A stretch of DNA of 23,880 nt, from NCBI GenBank assembly GCA_900751685.1, contig CAADSR010000160.1:1-23880 (forward strand). Direction: 5' to 3'. Within the stretch, counting starts at the first letter, position 1; every line of letters starts with the position of its first letter. Positions 13,801 through 21,271 of this stretch are shown here, piece by piece. This stretch comes from Clostridia bacterium (lineage in GTDB: Bacteria; Bacillota; Clostridia; UBA1381). A program made the position numbers and the translations under genes. Below the pieces are notes generated by a model. That model saw only the letters and a list, made by a program, of their open reading frames with translations, had not been told where the DNA came from and did no database searches.

Positions 13801-16800
13801 GAAATTTGTTCAGACGACATCCCCCACGATTCCATTGTGGACTTCATATCGGAAATTACTGTTTGTACAGCATCCCCGCCAGCCTTGAACACATCCTGCA
13901 CATTATTGAAATTGTTTAGTTCTATAGCTGATTTTTGAGCGGAGGAAGAAAATCCATTCAATCCTTCCTTTGCTTTACTTACACGTTCACCTGTTGTCTT
14001 TACCTGGTCGTCCAGCCTTTTAATTTCTGCCGTAATGTTTTTAGTTGGCTGGTCAAGACCGTCCGCTCCTGGCAACAAATCCGGAAGATTTAAGCGGTTT
14101 CCGGTTAGCCGTTCGTAATTATCAAATAATTCCCTGTATTTTTGTGTTAATGCTTCTGTACTTTGTAGTCTTTCGGTAACTCCCAGGGATTCGTCATTTC
14201 GTATTGCCGCATATTCATCTTTTAACGCCCCCACCTGTTGCAGCCATTGTGACGCAATTTCTTTATTCTGTTTTTGCTGATTATATACTCTTCCCTGCTG
14301 TTCTAGGGTTTCAGTCTGCTTTTCTATCTCTTCCTTAGGTTTACGGTCTTCAAGTTCTTTCCTTGCAGCTTCGGCCTGTTCTTTTTTTAGCTGCTTTAAC
14401 AAGGATAACGCCGCTTCAATTTCCCCCGTGTCTACAAGGATTTTTACCTCTTCTGTGCCATTATCTTTAAGCCATTGTGCAATTTCCTTCTGCCGTTCCT
14501 GGGCTTTGTTAAATTCCTCCGAATTAAGAGTACCGCTATTTATGGATTTATTTAACCCTTCGTATTCTGTTTGGAGGTCTTTTATATTGCTAACCTGTTT
14601 TCTCGCCCCTGCGGCCTTATCATAAGCTTCTTCAAATGTCTTTCCAAGCTCTGTGTTCTTTTCTATCGCTTCTGTTACGTGCTTTGAAATAACTTTATAG
14701 GTTTCTACTACAATAGCCGGAGCAGCGGCTGCCCCCGCAATGCTAAACGCAGTTGAAGAGGTTAATGCGGACATTCCTTCTTTGACTGTGCTTCCAATCA
14801 TTTTAACGATTGCGCCGAAAGTTTTAGCTTCTCCTGCTGAAGTAATGAACTTCTTACCTACATCTTTAATAGATCCTGATACATTTACAAGAAAATCGCT
14901 TTGTTTAAGTTTCCCTAACGTACTCTTAAATTCACCTACATTTTTCAGTACACTGGAAAAACCTTTTGCCGTGGCTCCCAGACCAATAACGGTAGCCCCT
15001 AAACCGATAACGGTTTTTTGCGTTCCTTCGTCCATGCTTGCCAAACCCTGTGCAAACTCTGCAACTCCTGCCGCCGCATCACCGATCGTTGGCAAAAAGG
15101 CTTCTCCAATGGAACGTCCTGCTTCGACAATGCTGTTTTTTGCCTTTAGCATCTTGCTTTGCGTTGTTTCCATCTTTTTGTCAACTTCATTCTGCAAAGC
15201 GGTGTTTTCACCCCAAGCTTCGTTGGACATTTGAACAGCTTCTGTTATCCCCGCTTCACTGTTCGCCAGCCTAAGCAACGAATCACGGAGACGGACTTCT
15301 GTAAAGCCCATGTCCTGTAGCATCTCAACGGCACTGCTCCCGGTTTCATCCGCATTTTGCAGGCCCTTGATAAAGGCATCAACCGCTTCGGCCGGGCTGT
15401 TGTCGACCAAATTCTTAAATTCTTCGCTGGTCCTGCCTGTGATTTTTGCAAAGTTTTCAAGCTTCACGCCGGAATTTATAATAGCATTCAATTCCCCGTT
15501 CGTCATACCTAGGCTGCCCGCCAGATCCTTAAATGATTTGCTGTCATTAGCAGACATCAACTGCAAGTCACGCAAGCTTTTCCCGGTTTTTTTCGAGATA
15601 TTGTTTACCTGGTCATACCCAGTAGCGGACGCAAGCTGCATGTTGATCATTGCTTTAGAGAATGCACTGCCGCCCATTTCCGCCTCAATACCTACACTGG
15701 ATAATGCGGTTGCGATGCCTAAAATATCCGCTTGATTTAGGCCAAGCTGCGTCCCAGCTCCAGCCAAACGCATACTCATTGCCGCAATATCCGCTTCGGT
15801 CGTGGCAAAATGATTCCCCAAATCAACGATTGAGCTTCCCAGTTTGTCAAAATCCTGCTGCGACATTTTTGTGATATTTGCGAATTTAGCCAGTGTTGCG
15901 GCCCCTTCTTCCCCGTAAAGGTTCGTGGCCACCCCCATTTTCGCCATCATTTCCGTAAAGCCGGATATATTTTCGGTTTTGATCCCAAGTTGTCCGGCTA
16001 TGGCTGCAAGCTCGGTAAGTTCTTTTGTGCTTGATGTTGTAGAGGTTGAGAGGTCAATAATCGACTGTTTTACTTCTTCCAACTGCTCTGGTGTACCATC
16101 CACCGTCTTTTTTACGTTGGCGAAATTGTCCTCAAAATCAATCGCAAACTTTGCGGATGCCACTCCGCCGGCTGCCAATGCCAAAGCACTATATTGTAAT
16201 GGTTTTGTAATGGTGTCAACCGCTTCTCCTGCCTGCTTAAAATTTTTACTGCTATTTTCTAGCTTTGTTATTTTGTCCTGGCGTTCGACTTCCGCAAGCC
16301 CTGATTTTAAAGAATCATACTGCGTGGTTGCCTTTTCTACAGCTTTTCCTGCGTCTATATATGCCTTTTTACTGCTTTCAAGCACTGCTTGATTCGTCTG
16401 AATCGTACCGGTAATATCGCCATGTTTTTGCTCCAGAGCAGAAAGTTCCGTTTTCGTCCACTCAATAGCCTTTACATTGTCTTTATAGGCTATATTTCCT
16501 CTATCTAAAACCTGGTTTGCTTGTTCCAGGCTCTTGATTTCCCCTTGTTTTGAGCGCATCATGCTTTCAACGCTTACCTTCTGCGCCTGGAGGAGCTTTA
16601 CATTCTCGCCAATGCTTTTAGAGTTCTTTTCATAAGCAGTCTTTGTATTGTTTAAAGCTGCTTTCGCTGTGCTTAATGTTTTTTCTGATTGTTTAAGCTG
16701 TTTATTATACTCTTTTAGGCCTTTGCTAGACTGTGAGGTGGACTTTTGAGTCTTTCCCTGCATTCCGGTCAACTGGCCCTCCACCTGCTTTATTGTTGAT

Positions 16801-16859
16801 TCCAGCTCTGACGCATCACCGGTTATTTTTACAACTAAACTTGCTATTTCATCCGACAT
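10866..16859 (-). CDS. Tail tape measure protein (TP901 family), 1997 residues
   Basis: This protein sets tail length and is ejected with the DNA. GGAGGTG precedes the ATG by six bases. Residues 30-215 are coiled coil. About 215-600 is the TP901 core (FEDNFANVKKTVDGTPEQ, GGSAFSKAMINMQLA, GFTEVRLRDSLLRLANSE). Ala/Gly-rich hydrophobic stretches at about 620-650 and 695-715 could insert in the host membrane. Residues about 1013-1187 hold 44-residue repeats and about 1192-1275 three 28-residue beta repeats. Around 1380-1430 lies the common tape-measure motif (ELIEHNGRHYMFEGRDVIVP, then RIPRYASG). About 1508-1760 is a 131-residue tandem duplication, followed by coiled coil and a short C-terminal domain. 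No lysozyme or peptidase domain is seen. At the usual 1.5 angstrom per residue the tail would be about 300 nm. Confidence 0.95.
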   Translation of the reverse strand: MSDEIASLVVKITGDASELESTIKQVEGQLTGMQGKTQKSTSQSSKGLKEYNKQLKQSEKTLSTAKAALNNTKTAYEKNSKSIGENVKLLQAQKVSVESMMRSKQGEIKSLEQANQVLDRGNIAYKDNVKAIEWTKTELSALEQKHGDITGTIQTNQAVLESSKKAYIDAGKAVEKATTQYDSLKSGLAEVERQDKITKLENSSKNFKQAGEAVDTITKPLQYSALALAAGGVASAKFAIDFEDNFANVKKTVDGTPEQLEEVKQSIIDLSTSTTSSTKELTELAAIAGQLGIKTENISGFTEMMAKMGVATNLYGEEGAATLAKFANITKMSQQDFDKLGSSIVDLGNHFATTEADIAAMSMRLAGAGTQLGLNQADILGIATALSSVGIEAEMGGSAFSKAMINMQLASATGYDQVNNISKKTGKSLRDLQLMSANDSKSFKDLAGSLGMTNGELNAIINSGVKLENFAKITGRTSEEFKNLVDNSPAEAVDAFIKGLQNADETGSSAVEMLQDMGFTEVRLRDSLLRLANSEAGITEAVQMSNEAWGENTALQNEVDKKMETTQSKMLKAKNSIVEAGRSIGEAFLPTIGDAAAGVAEFAQGLASMDEGTQKTVIGLGATVIGLGATAKGFSSVLKNVGEFKSTLGKLKQSDFLVNVSGSIKDVGKKFITSAGEAKTFGAIVKMIGSTVKEGMSALTSSTAFSIAGAAAAPAIVVETYKVISKHVTEAIEKNTELGKTFEEAYDKAAGARKQVSNIKDLQTEYEGLNKSINSGTLNSEEFNKAQERQKEIAQWLKDNGTEEVKILVDTGEIEAALSLLKQLKKEQAEAARKELEDRKPKEEIEKQTETLEQQGRVYNQQKQNKEIASQWLQQVGALKDEYAAIRNDESLGVTERLQSTEALTQKYRELFDNYERLTGNRLNLPDLLPGADGLDQPTKNITAEIKRLDDQVKTTGERVSKAKEGLNGFSSSAQKSAIELNNFNNVQDVFKAGGDAVQTVISDMKSTMESWGMSSEQISTQIAVFKNGFDNLSQAAQAGALSAVARDAALAKNELQGVGEAAESGKLDEVVSDYIKFGQEMGLSAPAIATNAGLIKNGFTDMQQAIDNQAIPAVVNDVITLGQQMGMASQDISSQAALIKNGFTSIDQAAKAGALPAVAKDFASIGSSLGMTSQQITQFAHSMGLIPDNKKIEISADGDISIVEKTKELTEKIDGKKTKVSVNADGNITILNKAGEWTTELDGRAAEVAVNADGNIDVLDDAGNKIAEIDGKTGVVTLVANDGVTPAAETAEQAVENVPENHNTNLTCDDGVTGPANSAAAAVKSIPTTKKVTLKFESDGAGNVSSGAYSSGQFIKGKAKGTKDFEGGLAMVNDERGVADPRELIEHNGRHYMFEGRDVIVPLARHDKVYTAKETKKILSGERIPRYASGKGNKSWDTDKDTFNHRMKTSQIPVQEQLDWWNGMLAKYKKDADVVKEINEEIYKLSRDLVDELNEISMDYISERTALNDWADDGPIEAFYRIVEREDEALESGKISYKEYTDTLKKYGKQMYDERSSQSEKWLDQQVKYNGMSTEDYIAGLDRMKAYTQEYIDANIISYQYGAEKIQEIENQKFDALQKIAEQKNSESEQWIDTRNSLNDWDEDIGAAYQRIKERNLAEVEAGRMTWGEYTDTMLGFTEQLVEGKKDFSDQWIEHEKKYNNLSVEGQRAALQRERDYVEKFFADIGELTDEQYLVKVKLSTDIDDREMDLNTDQLNEWRDSASFYKQQAETYGWDFMHNDSEVEYWQRVIDEETKLLNTLGGLDVKDSQRKIAEAEMNLYTAQKAELDKVLEAQQDYIDDLKDKFDEEEQALRDSWTVADRKEDMADVQDQLEIYKNATTNRGQEKYKELQEQFKQLQRDEELYQLEKSNNAIIDRLESDLKTAEDNKMNVLNKMLQQGIDIQGVVNSLVGAINKASESIVNTTTNKNIDNRVFNIHAADGVDIRHILEQWNGGTG
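11553..12338 (-). repeat. Tandem 131-residue duplication in the tape measure
   Basis: Units starting LNDWADD (codon at 12338) and LNDWDED (codon at 11945) are exactly 393 bases apart. They share GKISYKEYTDT/GRMTWGEYTDT, SEKWLDQQVKYNGMS/SDQWIEHEKKYNNLS and a following helical pattern. The second unit decays after about 100 residues. The duplication adds length without disturbing the frame. Confidence 0.7.
13035..13286 (-). repeat. Three 84-bp (28-residue) beta repeats in the tape measure
   Basis: Units start at 13286, 13202 and 13118 and read K/E-x-x-x-x-A-D-G-x-I, a variable middle, then E/L-x-I/L-D-G (SVNADGNITIL and AVNADGNIDVL in units two and three). They lie between the helical repeats and the C-terminal half and look like a small beta-solenoid or hinge inside an otherwise helical protein. 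Confidence 0.75.
13299..13823 (-). repeat. 132-bp (44-residue) helical repeats in the tape measure
   Basis: Unit starts at 13823, 13613, 13481 and a partial one at 13349 begin with G-M/L-S/A/T-S/A. Full units continue with K-N-G-F and A-V-x-x-D. Units two and three are exactly 44 residues; unit one carries a 26-residue insertion. Conservation of IKNGFT at equal phase indicates recent internal duplication. Confidence 0.75.
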
Positions 16860-16871
16860 AGATCCACCTCC

Positions 16872-17344
16872 TTAATATCCGTAAAACATTTTCATATGTT
16901 CAGGCATACTCTCATAGTCCGGCTCTTCTTCCTCATTCAATTTGTCCAGCATTTTGAATAATACGTCCGGTCTTTGCCGTCCCACTTCATCGGGTAACAT
17001 ATGGTGAGCTTTTAAAAATACCGCGTAAATATCCCTTAAAGCTTCTTTTTTTTCCCTGTTACCCGTTAATCGTTTTTTGCTGCGTCATTGAGTGTTTCAA
17101 TATAAAATCTCCACACTTTTTGAGACAGTGCTGCCCTTTTCTGCACGGGCAACTTTTTGATCTCCTGGTCCGTTGCGACTGTCCCCTCAAATAAATAGGA
17201 TACCGCTCCGATCCCAAGCCTTAAAATACCGTTTTTCTCATTTGAATTTCTCGCATCATCAATCAAACACATTGATTCAAAATCAAATGGTTTCGATACT
17301 ACCACTTCCCCGTTGATCTCAACGCTTAACGTTTGCTGTGCCAT
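16872..17344 (-). CDS. Tail assembly chaperone fusion gpGT, made by -1 frameshift
   Basis: The zero frame (gpG) ends at 17066. At A AAA AAC (17078-17072), three codons before that stop, a -1 slip continues through 66 more codons from CGA (17072) to TAA at 16872-16874, giving a fusion of 157 residues. The added part starts RLTGNREKK and ends in an acidic region (KLNEEEEPDYESMPEH, MKMFYGY), as expected for the T domain that binds the tape measure. This extra region fills the gap before the tape measure and has no start codon with a binding site of its own. gpG/gpGT frameshifting is a widely conserved feature of long-tailed phages. The stop sits just before the tape-measure ribosome binding site. 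Confidence 0.88.
17066..17344 (-). CDS. Tail assembly chaperone gpG (zero-frame product)
   Basis: The 92-residue protein starts at the ATG at 17344, nine bases after AAGGAGGA. An in-frame start at 17380 would lie inside the hairpin that follows the major tail gene. It reads MAQQTLSVEINGE, then a helical region with QKRAALSQKVWRFYIETLND before the slippery site. It coats the tape measure during tail assembly and is not part of the virion in related phages. The zero-frame product is expected in large excess over the frameshifted form. Confidence 0.87.
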   Translation of the reverse strand: MAQQTLSVEINGEVVVSKPFDFESMCLIDDARNSNEKNGILRLGIGAVSYLFEGTVATDQEIKKLPVQKRAALSQKVWRFYIETLNDAAKND

Positions 17345-17371
17345 GTCTTTTCCTCCTTGATTTAAAAGATA

Positions 17372-17398
17372 AGGGGACACAAATACACTGTGTCCCCT
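17372..17398 (-). terminator. Stable hairpin between major tail protein and chaperone genes (partial terminator)
   Basis: AGGGGACACA (17372-17381) and TGTGTCCCCT (17389-17398) make a perfect 10-bp stem with a 7-base loop, nine bases past the major tail protein stop. On the minus strand it is followed by TATCTTTT, a weak T tract. It could reduce transcription into the chaperone and tape-measure genes or protect the 3' end of the abundant tail-tube mRNA. Confidence 0.6.
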
Positions 17399-17407
17399 CT
17401 TGCGTTA

Positions 17408-18037
17408 TTATTCTACTGGTGTTGGTGCTGCTCCCGGATAATAATTCAGGTCCGAAAACCATTTTTCCTCAAGCTCTGCCTTTGTTACGCTTTCCGGCAG
17501 ATCGCTTTCATCAAAGTAAGCGTAATAATTATTATCAAAATCACGCTGTACCGCGGTAAAAGTTGCTTTTGCGGTTTGCTTTTCAGGTGCGCCGCTGGAG
17601 CTTTTGGTCTTGCCTCCTACATTGGATGCGAAACTATACGACCCTTTATAGTATCGTACATAGCGATATGAGCCATCCGACTTCAAAATCCTCCATGCCA
17701 CACCAAAATATACTGTATTTGTAGCATTCCCTACTTCAATTACACCGTTTTTCTGTTCAAGTCCGCGCCATAAAGCGTCAACTTCGGGCGGAATATCCGC
17801 ATTTGTAATGTCGTGACCCAGTTTTTCAATATAACTTGATACCTCATAAATTCCGTTATCTGCGTCGAATGGTTCACTCCCGCCTGTATCTGTTGGGGCG
17901 ATTTCAACCGTACCTTTTAGTCCATACCCCTCTCCGTATGTAGCTCCTTCTGCCGTGTCTGATACTACATTGAAAAAAGTGTATCGGTCTACACCAATCG
18001 TTGGTAGTGGTTTCTTTTTTTCTACTACATTTGCCAT
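17408..18037 (-). CDS. Major tail protein (phi13 family)
   Basis: The 209-residue tail-tube subunit starts MANVVEKKKPLPTIGVDRY and shows the phi13-type layout: GLKGTVEIAPTDTGG, a DADNGIYEVSSYIEKLGHDI segment, PPEVDALWRGLEQKNGVIE, and a conserved region around VAWRILKSDGSYRYVRYYKG followed by AKATFTAVQRD. There is no added Ig-like domain at the C-terminus. AGGAGG lies upstream of the ATG, and the gene follows the tail terminator by 12 bases. A stable hairpin lies after its stop codon, consistent with high expression. Confidence 0.92.
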   Translation of the reverse strand: MANVVEKKKPLPTIGVDRYTFFNVVSDTAEGATYGEGYGLKGTVEIAPTDTGGSEPFDADNGIYEVSSYIEKLGHDITNADIPPEVDALWRGLEQKNGVIEVGNATNTVYFGVAWRILKSDGSYRYVRYYKGSYSFASNVGGKTKSSSGAPEKQTAKATFTAVQRDFDNNYYAYFDESDLPESVTKAELEEKWFSDLNYYPGAAPTPVE

Positions 18038-18049
18038 TATTTATTCCTC

Positions 18050-18388
18050 CTATAAATTAAAACTTTTTGTAAATCTCATTGTACGGTGATATACACCGTC
18101 TACTTTGGGTAAATCCATTGATAGCTCACGATTCCAGCCATCTTTTGTCATAATTTCGTTTATTTTCACCCCTAAACTTCCTGAATCCAGCGGTTTTTTT
18201 GCCCAAATATCTACCTGTACAGTGCCATTTTGTATGCTTTCTTCATTATCACAAGTGAATCCAGGACGCTCCGTTAAAGCGTAAAAGCTGATTATCGGAA
18301 AGTCTTTCCATTCATCTGGGTATTGATATACAACGTTGCAACCAATCAGAGATAACGTCTTTTCTGCCTCCACACTTACATCAATCAT
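18050..18388 (-). CDS. Tail terminator / tail completion protein
   Basis: The 112-residue protein lies immediately before the major tail protein and after the HK97 gp10-like gene (4-base ATGA overlap), the canonical place for the protein that caps the tail tube and joins it to the head. Its sequence fits small tail completion proteins: a helix at residues 1-15 (VSVEAEKTLSLIG), then strands around PIISFYALTERPG, VQVDIWAKKP and a closing YHRTMRFTKSF strand. The assignment rests on position and secondary-structure pattern more than on a strong motif. Confidence 0.75.
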   Translation of the reverse strand: MIDVSVEAEKTLSLIGCNVVYQYPDEWKDFPIISFYALTERPGFTCDNEESIQNGTVQVDIWAKKPLDSGSLGVKINEIMTKDGWNRELSMDLPKVDGVYHRTMRFTKSFNL

Positions 18389-18792
18389 CTATATGCCTCC
18401 TTAAAAGCCTGAATTATCTGGGGCACATTATTTTTTAAAGCAGGCACAAGGAAAGGCTGCGGGGCTTGCCCGGACGTTGTGTAAAACCGTCCGCCGCTGT
18501 AATAGGTCCATGACTTTTTCGTAGTATGGCCGACAGAAGGATCTCCCTTGCTGCCTGTGCCAAACTCAACGTGAATGCCATATTCAACATTTGTACCCAC
18601 TACAGCACTATCACCCTCAACCTGGCTTGTAATGCTTTGCCTTAGTCGGCCAGTATCTTCTGGACAGTTTGCGGCTGCGTCAGCACGAACAATTTCTCCG
18701 GATTTCGCCAGCGCATTCTTCATTTTACCACCTGATACCAGTCCATTCAGTTTGTTTACAACGCCATCTATGCCCTCAATACTGATATTCAC
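18385..18792 (-). CDS. HK97 gp10-like head-tail joining protein
   Basis: The 135-residue product starts with GTG (18792) after AAGGTGAT and overlaps the previous gene by four bases. It shows the gp10 signature: CPEDTGRLRQSI, VGTNVEYGIHVEFGTG, a Gly/Tyr-rich loop (YYSGGRFYTTSGQAPQ) and PFLVPALKNN. HK97 gp10-like proteins act in head-tail completion. It sits between head closure and tail terminator genes, as usual. Confidence 0.9.
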   Translation of the reverse strand: MNISIEGIDGVVNKLNGLVSGGKMKNALAKSGEIVRADAAANCPEDTGRLRQSITSQVEGDSAVVGTNVEYGIHVEFGTGSKGDPSVGHTTKKSWTYYSGGRFYTTSGQAPQPFLVPALKNNVPQIIQAFKEAYR

Positions 18793-19106
18793 TTTATCAC
18801 CTTCAATAGTGATTCTTCGCCCATTTCCCAGGATGAAACGTAAACTACTAAATACCTTTGTTCTTCAATCTGTACAACATTTCCCTCTGCCAGATGTTCA
18901 TTTTGGGCGCAATACATACGGTATTGGCATTGGACATCAAATCCGTACTCATTCTGTGCCAGCCCTCCGCTGTATGGCTGTACATCTGCCTTTATCTCAT
19001 CCAGCACTTCAAATTTCTTTTCGGAATCACTATACCCGCCACCGCCGGTCAATTTACCGATTTGTACAGGGATTTTATAGAACTTCTCAAACGGATTTAA
19101 TCTCAC
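18789..19106 (-). CDS. Head closure / head-tail adaptor protein
   Basis: I choose GTG at 19106, which has AAAGGGG nine bases upstream. A GTG at 19115 (three residues longer) is too close to that site. The 105-residue product is beta-rich, with QIGKLTGGGGYSDSEKKFEV, QYRMYCAQNE and a final YLVVYVSSWEMG segment, in line with SPP1 gp16-type stoppers that close the connector after packaging. It overlaps the connector gene by 20 bases and the gp10-like gene by four. Assignment is mainly by position plus fold pattern. Confidence 0.78.
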   Translation of the reverse strand: MRLNPFEKFYKIPVQIGKLTGGGGYSDSEKKFEVLDEIKADVQPYSGGLAQNEYGFDVQCQYRMYCAQNEHLAEGNVVQIEEQRYLVVYVSSWEMGEESLLKVIK

Positions 19107-19443
19107 TGGGAACACGCCCCTTTCGGTTCTTGAACGGATCCAGCCGCTTATAATAATTCATTAATACATTGTCGTCAGGCCGTACACGCTCATAAGATAT
19201 GCTCCGGCTTCCTTCTGATATGGATTTCACATCTTCCGGCGCTGCTTCCTGCCCATACCCTTTCGCCCGGTATAGATCCGCTGCGATTATCGGGACCAGG
19301 CTTTCCAGCTGCCGGGGCATTACCTCAATCCGGCAATAGCCTAAAATCATATTCTCTGTATCAGAAATCAAAAAGGACAACAAGCCATCCTGCTTGCCGT
19401 CCTCGATTCCTAATAGTAGTTTTAATGTTAGTAGTGTTTCCAT
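19087..19443 (-). CDS. Head-tail connector (gp6-like, Phage_connect_1)
   Basis: The 118-residue product is helical in its first 60 residues (TLLTLKLLLGIEDGKQDGLL, DTENMILGYCRIEVMP, LVPIIAADLYRAKG), the standard gp6/gp15 adaptor fold that forms a ring under the portal. The C-terminal arm (residues 75-118) is basic and probably extended. The start codon is three bases after the capsid stop codon, with an AGAGGA site inside the end of the capsid gene. Confidence 0.88.
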   Translation of the reverse strand: METLLTLKLLLGIEDGKQDGLLSFLISDTENMILGYCRIEVMPRQLESLVPIIAADLYRAKGYGQEAAPEDVKSISEGSRSISYERVRPDDNVLMNYYKRLDPFKNRKGRVPSEIKSV

Positions 19444-19446
19444 AGC

Positions 19447-20541
19447 TTATCCTCTGGAGAATATACGGCAGATAGGAATCGCCTTATGATCGTAATACTT
19501 GCGGACCGAAGATGCGCCATTATCGTTGACAAGCGTCCAGTTCGCTCCATTTTCAAACTCTGCGTTTGTAGGCGATAAAGAGGCCTGTGATTTCTTCTCG
19601 TAAGAAATCCCTACAGGGGCTAAACATTTACGCTGCCGTGAATACAACGTAGTCATGCCGCCATTGGTTTTTTCGTCTCTTACCATAGCGTATGGATGGC
19701 GGGCTCCTATGTTCTCATAGCTGAAAGCTCCCTGGCCCAGCACATATGTCGTATATTTGGTATAGCTCTCTGCATTTTCTCCGGTTCCTACAATTTCTTC
19801 GACCGGCATACTGTCATCCACAATAACGGTTCTTCCGTTCCATGTGCCCATTTGCAATTCTCTTTCGACACCATCTTTGTCGGTATATGTCATATACTTC
19901 AGCAGCTTCACGTTTTCAAGATTTGTCGCCACAACGCTGTGCATTATAACGAGCTTAAACTTGTTCTTGTCCTGACCGCTGGCCTGCTGTATCGCTGTGT
20001 TTAGAGTTGCAGGGCCTACATTACACTTAAGATTCCCCTGTGCGTCCTCTCCTGCCGCTTCGGTGATATCGTAGGTATGACCATTTACAAACTCAAGATT
20101 GTTTGCGCCGGTCATGCTGAATATACCCTTGAGTATAGACAGCAGTATATCCTGGTCTATTTCAGCCCAGTATTCCGACACCTGTTTCGCTACATTGTCC
20201 ATAAACTTTACGCCGCCGGTGATGTCCTCGGAAAAGTCCGTTTCTGTCCAGCCTTTGGCTCTGCCGTAAACTACGACGCCCTGCTCATATGTGGTGGTGC
20301 TGTCTGATGTTATATCTGTCTTGCCGTCAAAGTTTACCGGAGCGCCGCTAAGATTGCCGAACAACGGTATTCTGCCATAATGCGTTGTGGTCTGCGAGCT
20401 GAACAGACCGCGTATTTGAGAATTTCCCTTTAGCGCTTGTGATTTTATCAGCTCGTTTCTTTTCAGATTAGGTACGTTTTCCACGTACCGCCCGAACGCT
20501 TCAGCGTTAAAGCTCTTATAGTCAAATTTTTCGTTTGCCAT
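19447..20541 (-). CDS. Major capsid protein
   Basis: The 364-residue protein follows the scaffold gene and precedes the connector, the normal slot for the coat protein. It fits the group of HK97-fold coat proteins without a delta domain that use a separate scaffold: N-terminal helix (YKSFNAEAFGRYVENVPNLK), a strand-rich E-loop region (THYGRIPLFGNLSG, VVVYGRAKGWTETD), a long helix (VSEYWAEIDQDILLSILKGI), P-domain segments (NKFKLVIMHSVVATNLEN) and a late A-domain (MGTWNGRTVIVDDSMPV). The C-terminal 50 residues after KCLAPVGISYEK are less typical and may be a surface extension. The ribosome binding site AGAAAGGAAG lies upstream. Confidence 0.9.
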   Translation of the reverse strand: MANEKFDYKSFNAEAFGRYVENVPNLKRNELIKSQALKGNSQIRGLFSSQTTTHYGRIPLFGNLSGAPVNFDGKTDITSDSTTTYEQGVVVYGRAKGWTETDFSEDITGGVKFMDNVAKQVSEYWAEIDQDILLSILKGIFSMTGANNLEFVNGHTYDITEAAGEDAQGNLKCNVGPATLNTAIQQASGQDKNKFKLVIMHSVVATNLENVKLLKYMTYTDKDGVERELQMGTWNGRTVIVDDSMPVEEIVGTGENAESYTKYTTYVLGQGAFSYENIGARHPYAMVRDEKTNGGMTTLYSRQRKCLAPVGISYEKKSQASLSPTNAEFENGANWTLVNDNGASSVRKYYDHKAIPICRIFSRG

Positions 20542-20564
20542 TCTTCTTTATCTTCCTTTCTTTG

Positions 20565-21152
20565 TTATCCTTGCGGATTATTCTTTAGGTATTCCACCTG
20601 CTCTGTATACGTCATTTCACTAAACGGTTTTGGCGGGGCTGGTGTGCCTGTTTTGGGTGGTTTGCCTTTGGTGATCTCGTCTACAATACTTTTTTTATAT
20701 GCCGAAAGAGCCTCTTCAAGGATCTTTATATTGTTTTCGACTTCGTCCGCTCCCATGGCTGTGATCATCTTTGCAAACCCGGCCGGATACTTTTTGTCTG
20801 CAAGCTGCCTTTCCACTTGAAATTCTAGCTTTTCATGCTCAAAATCAGCCCGTTCCTGCTCAATTCGTTTTGCATTTTTTTCAGCGTCTGCCTTTGCGAT
20901 TTCTTCCGCCGACATCTTCGCCCGTTCCTCTGCTTCTTTGCGCGCTTTTTCAATGCGTTCTTCCATATCTTTTTGCCATTTTGCCTGTGCTGTCTTTAGC
21001 GCGTCCGTTACCCGCCGGTCTGTTTCTGCCTGCAAGTTCTTTTCGTATTCCTCCTGGGTGTATGTTTGTTGTCCCTGTTCGTTGCTGGTTTCAGTTGCAC
21101 CCTGCGCCCCTGATTCTTCGCCCCCAACAGTTACATTTGTGTTTTCTTCCAT
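20565..21152 (-). CDS. Capsid scaffolding protein (DUF4355)
   Basis: The 195-residue protein has a Gln/Glu/Thr-rich N-terminus (1-35), a long charged coiled coil (about 36-115, ERIEKARKEAEERAKMSAEE), then a conserved helical region (RQLADKKYPAGFAKMITAMG) and a Pro-rich linker before PFSEMTYTEQVEYLKNNPQG. This is the usual DUF4355 layout. The protein directs assembly of the procapsid and is lost or degraded on maturation. AAGGAGG precedes the ATG. Confidence 0.9.
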   Translation of the reverse strand: MEENTNVTVGGEESGAQGATETSNEQGQQTYTQEEYEKNLQAETDRRVTDALKTAQAKWQKDMEERIEKARKEAEERAKMSAEEIAKADAEKNAKRIEQERADFEHEKLEFQVERQLADKKYPAGFAKMITAMGADEVENNIKILEEALSAYKKSIVDEITKGKPPKTGTPAPPKPFSEMTYTEQVEYLKNNPQG

Positions 21153-21177
21153 GTGAAATCCTCCTTAAAAATGATAT

Positions 21178-21205
21178 AAAAATAAAGCGTATAACCCCAC
21201 GCTTT
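21178..21205 (-). terminator. Hairpin with T tract before the scaffold gene
   Basis: AAAGCGT (minus strand 21205-21199, complement of the plus ACGCTTT) and its partner at 21190-21184 form a 7-bp stem with an 8-base loop, followed by TATTTTTAT on the minus strand. It lies in a 119-base gap between the Cys-rich gene and the scaffold gene and may attenuate read-through or stabilise the capsid mRNA. I see no convincing promoter after it. Confidence 0.5.
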
Positions 21206-21271
21206 TCAGGGAGATATGATTGGATCACCATTCCTTTCCCCTATGTGTATGTTGTGCCTATACCCACATTA

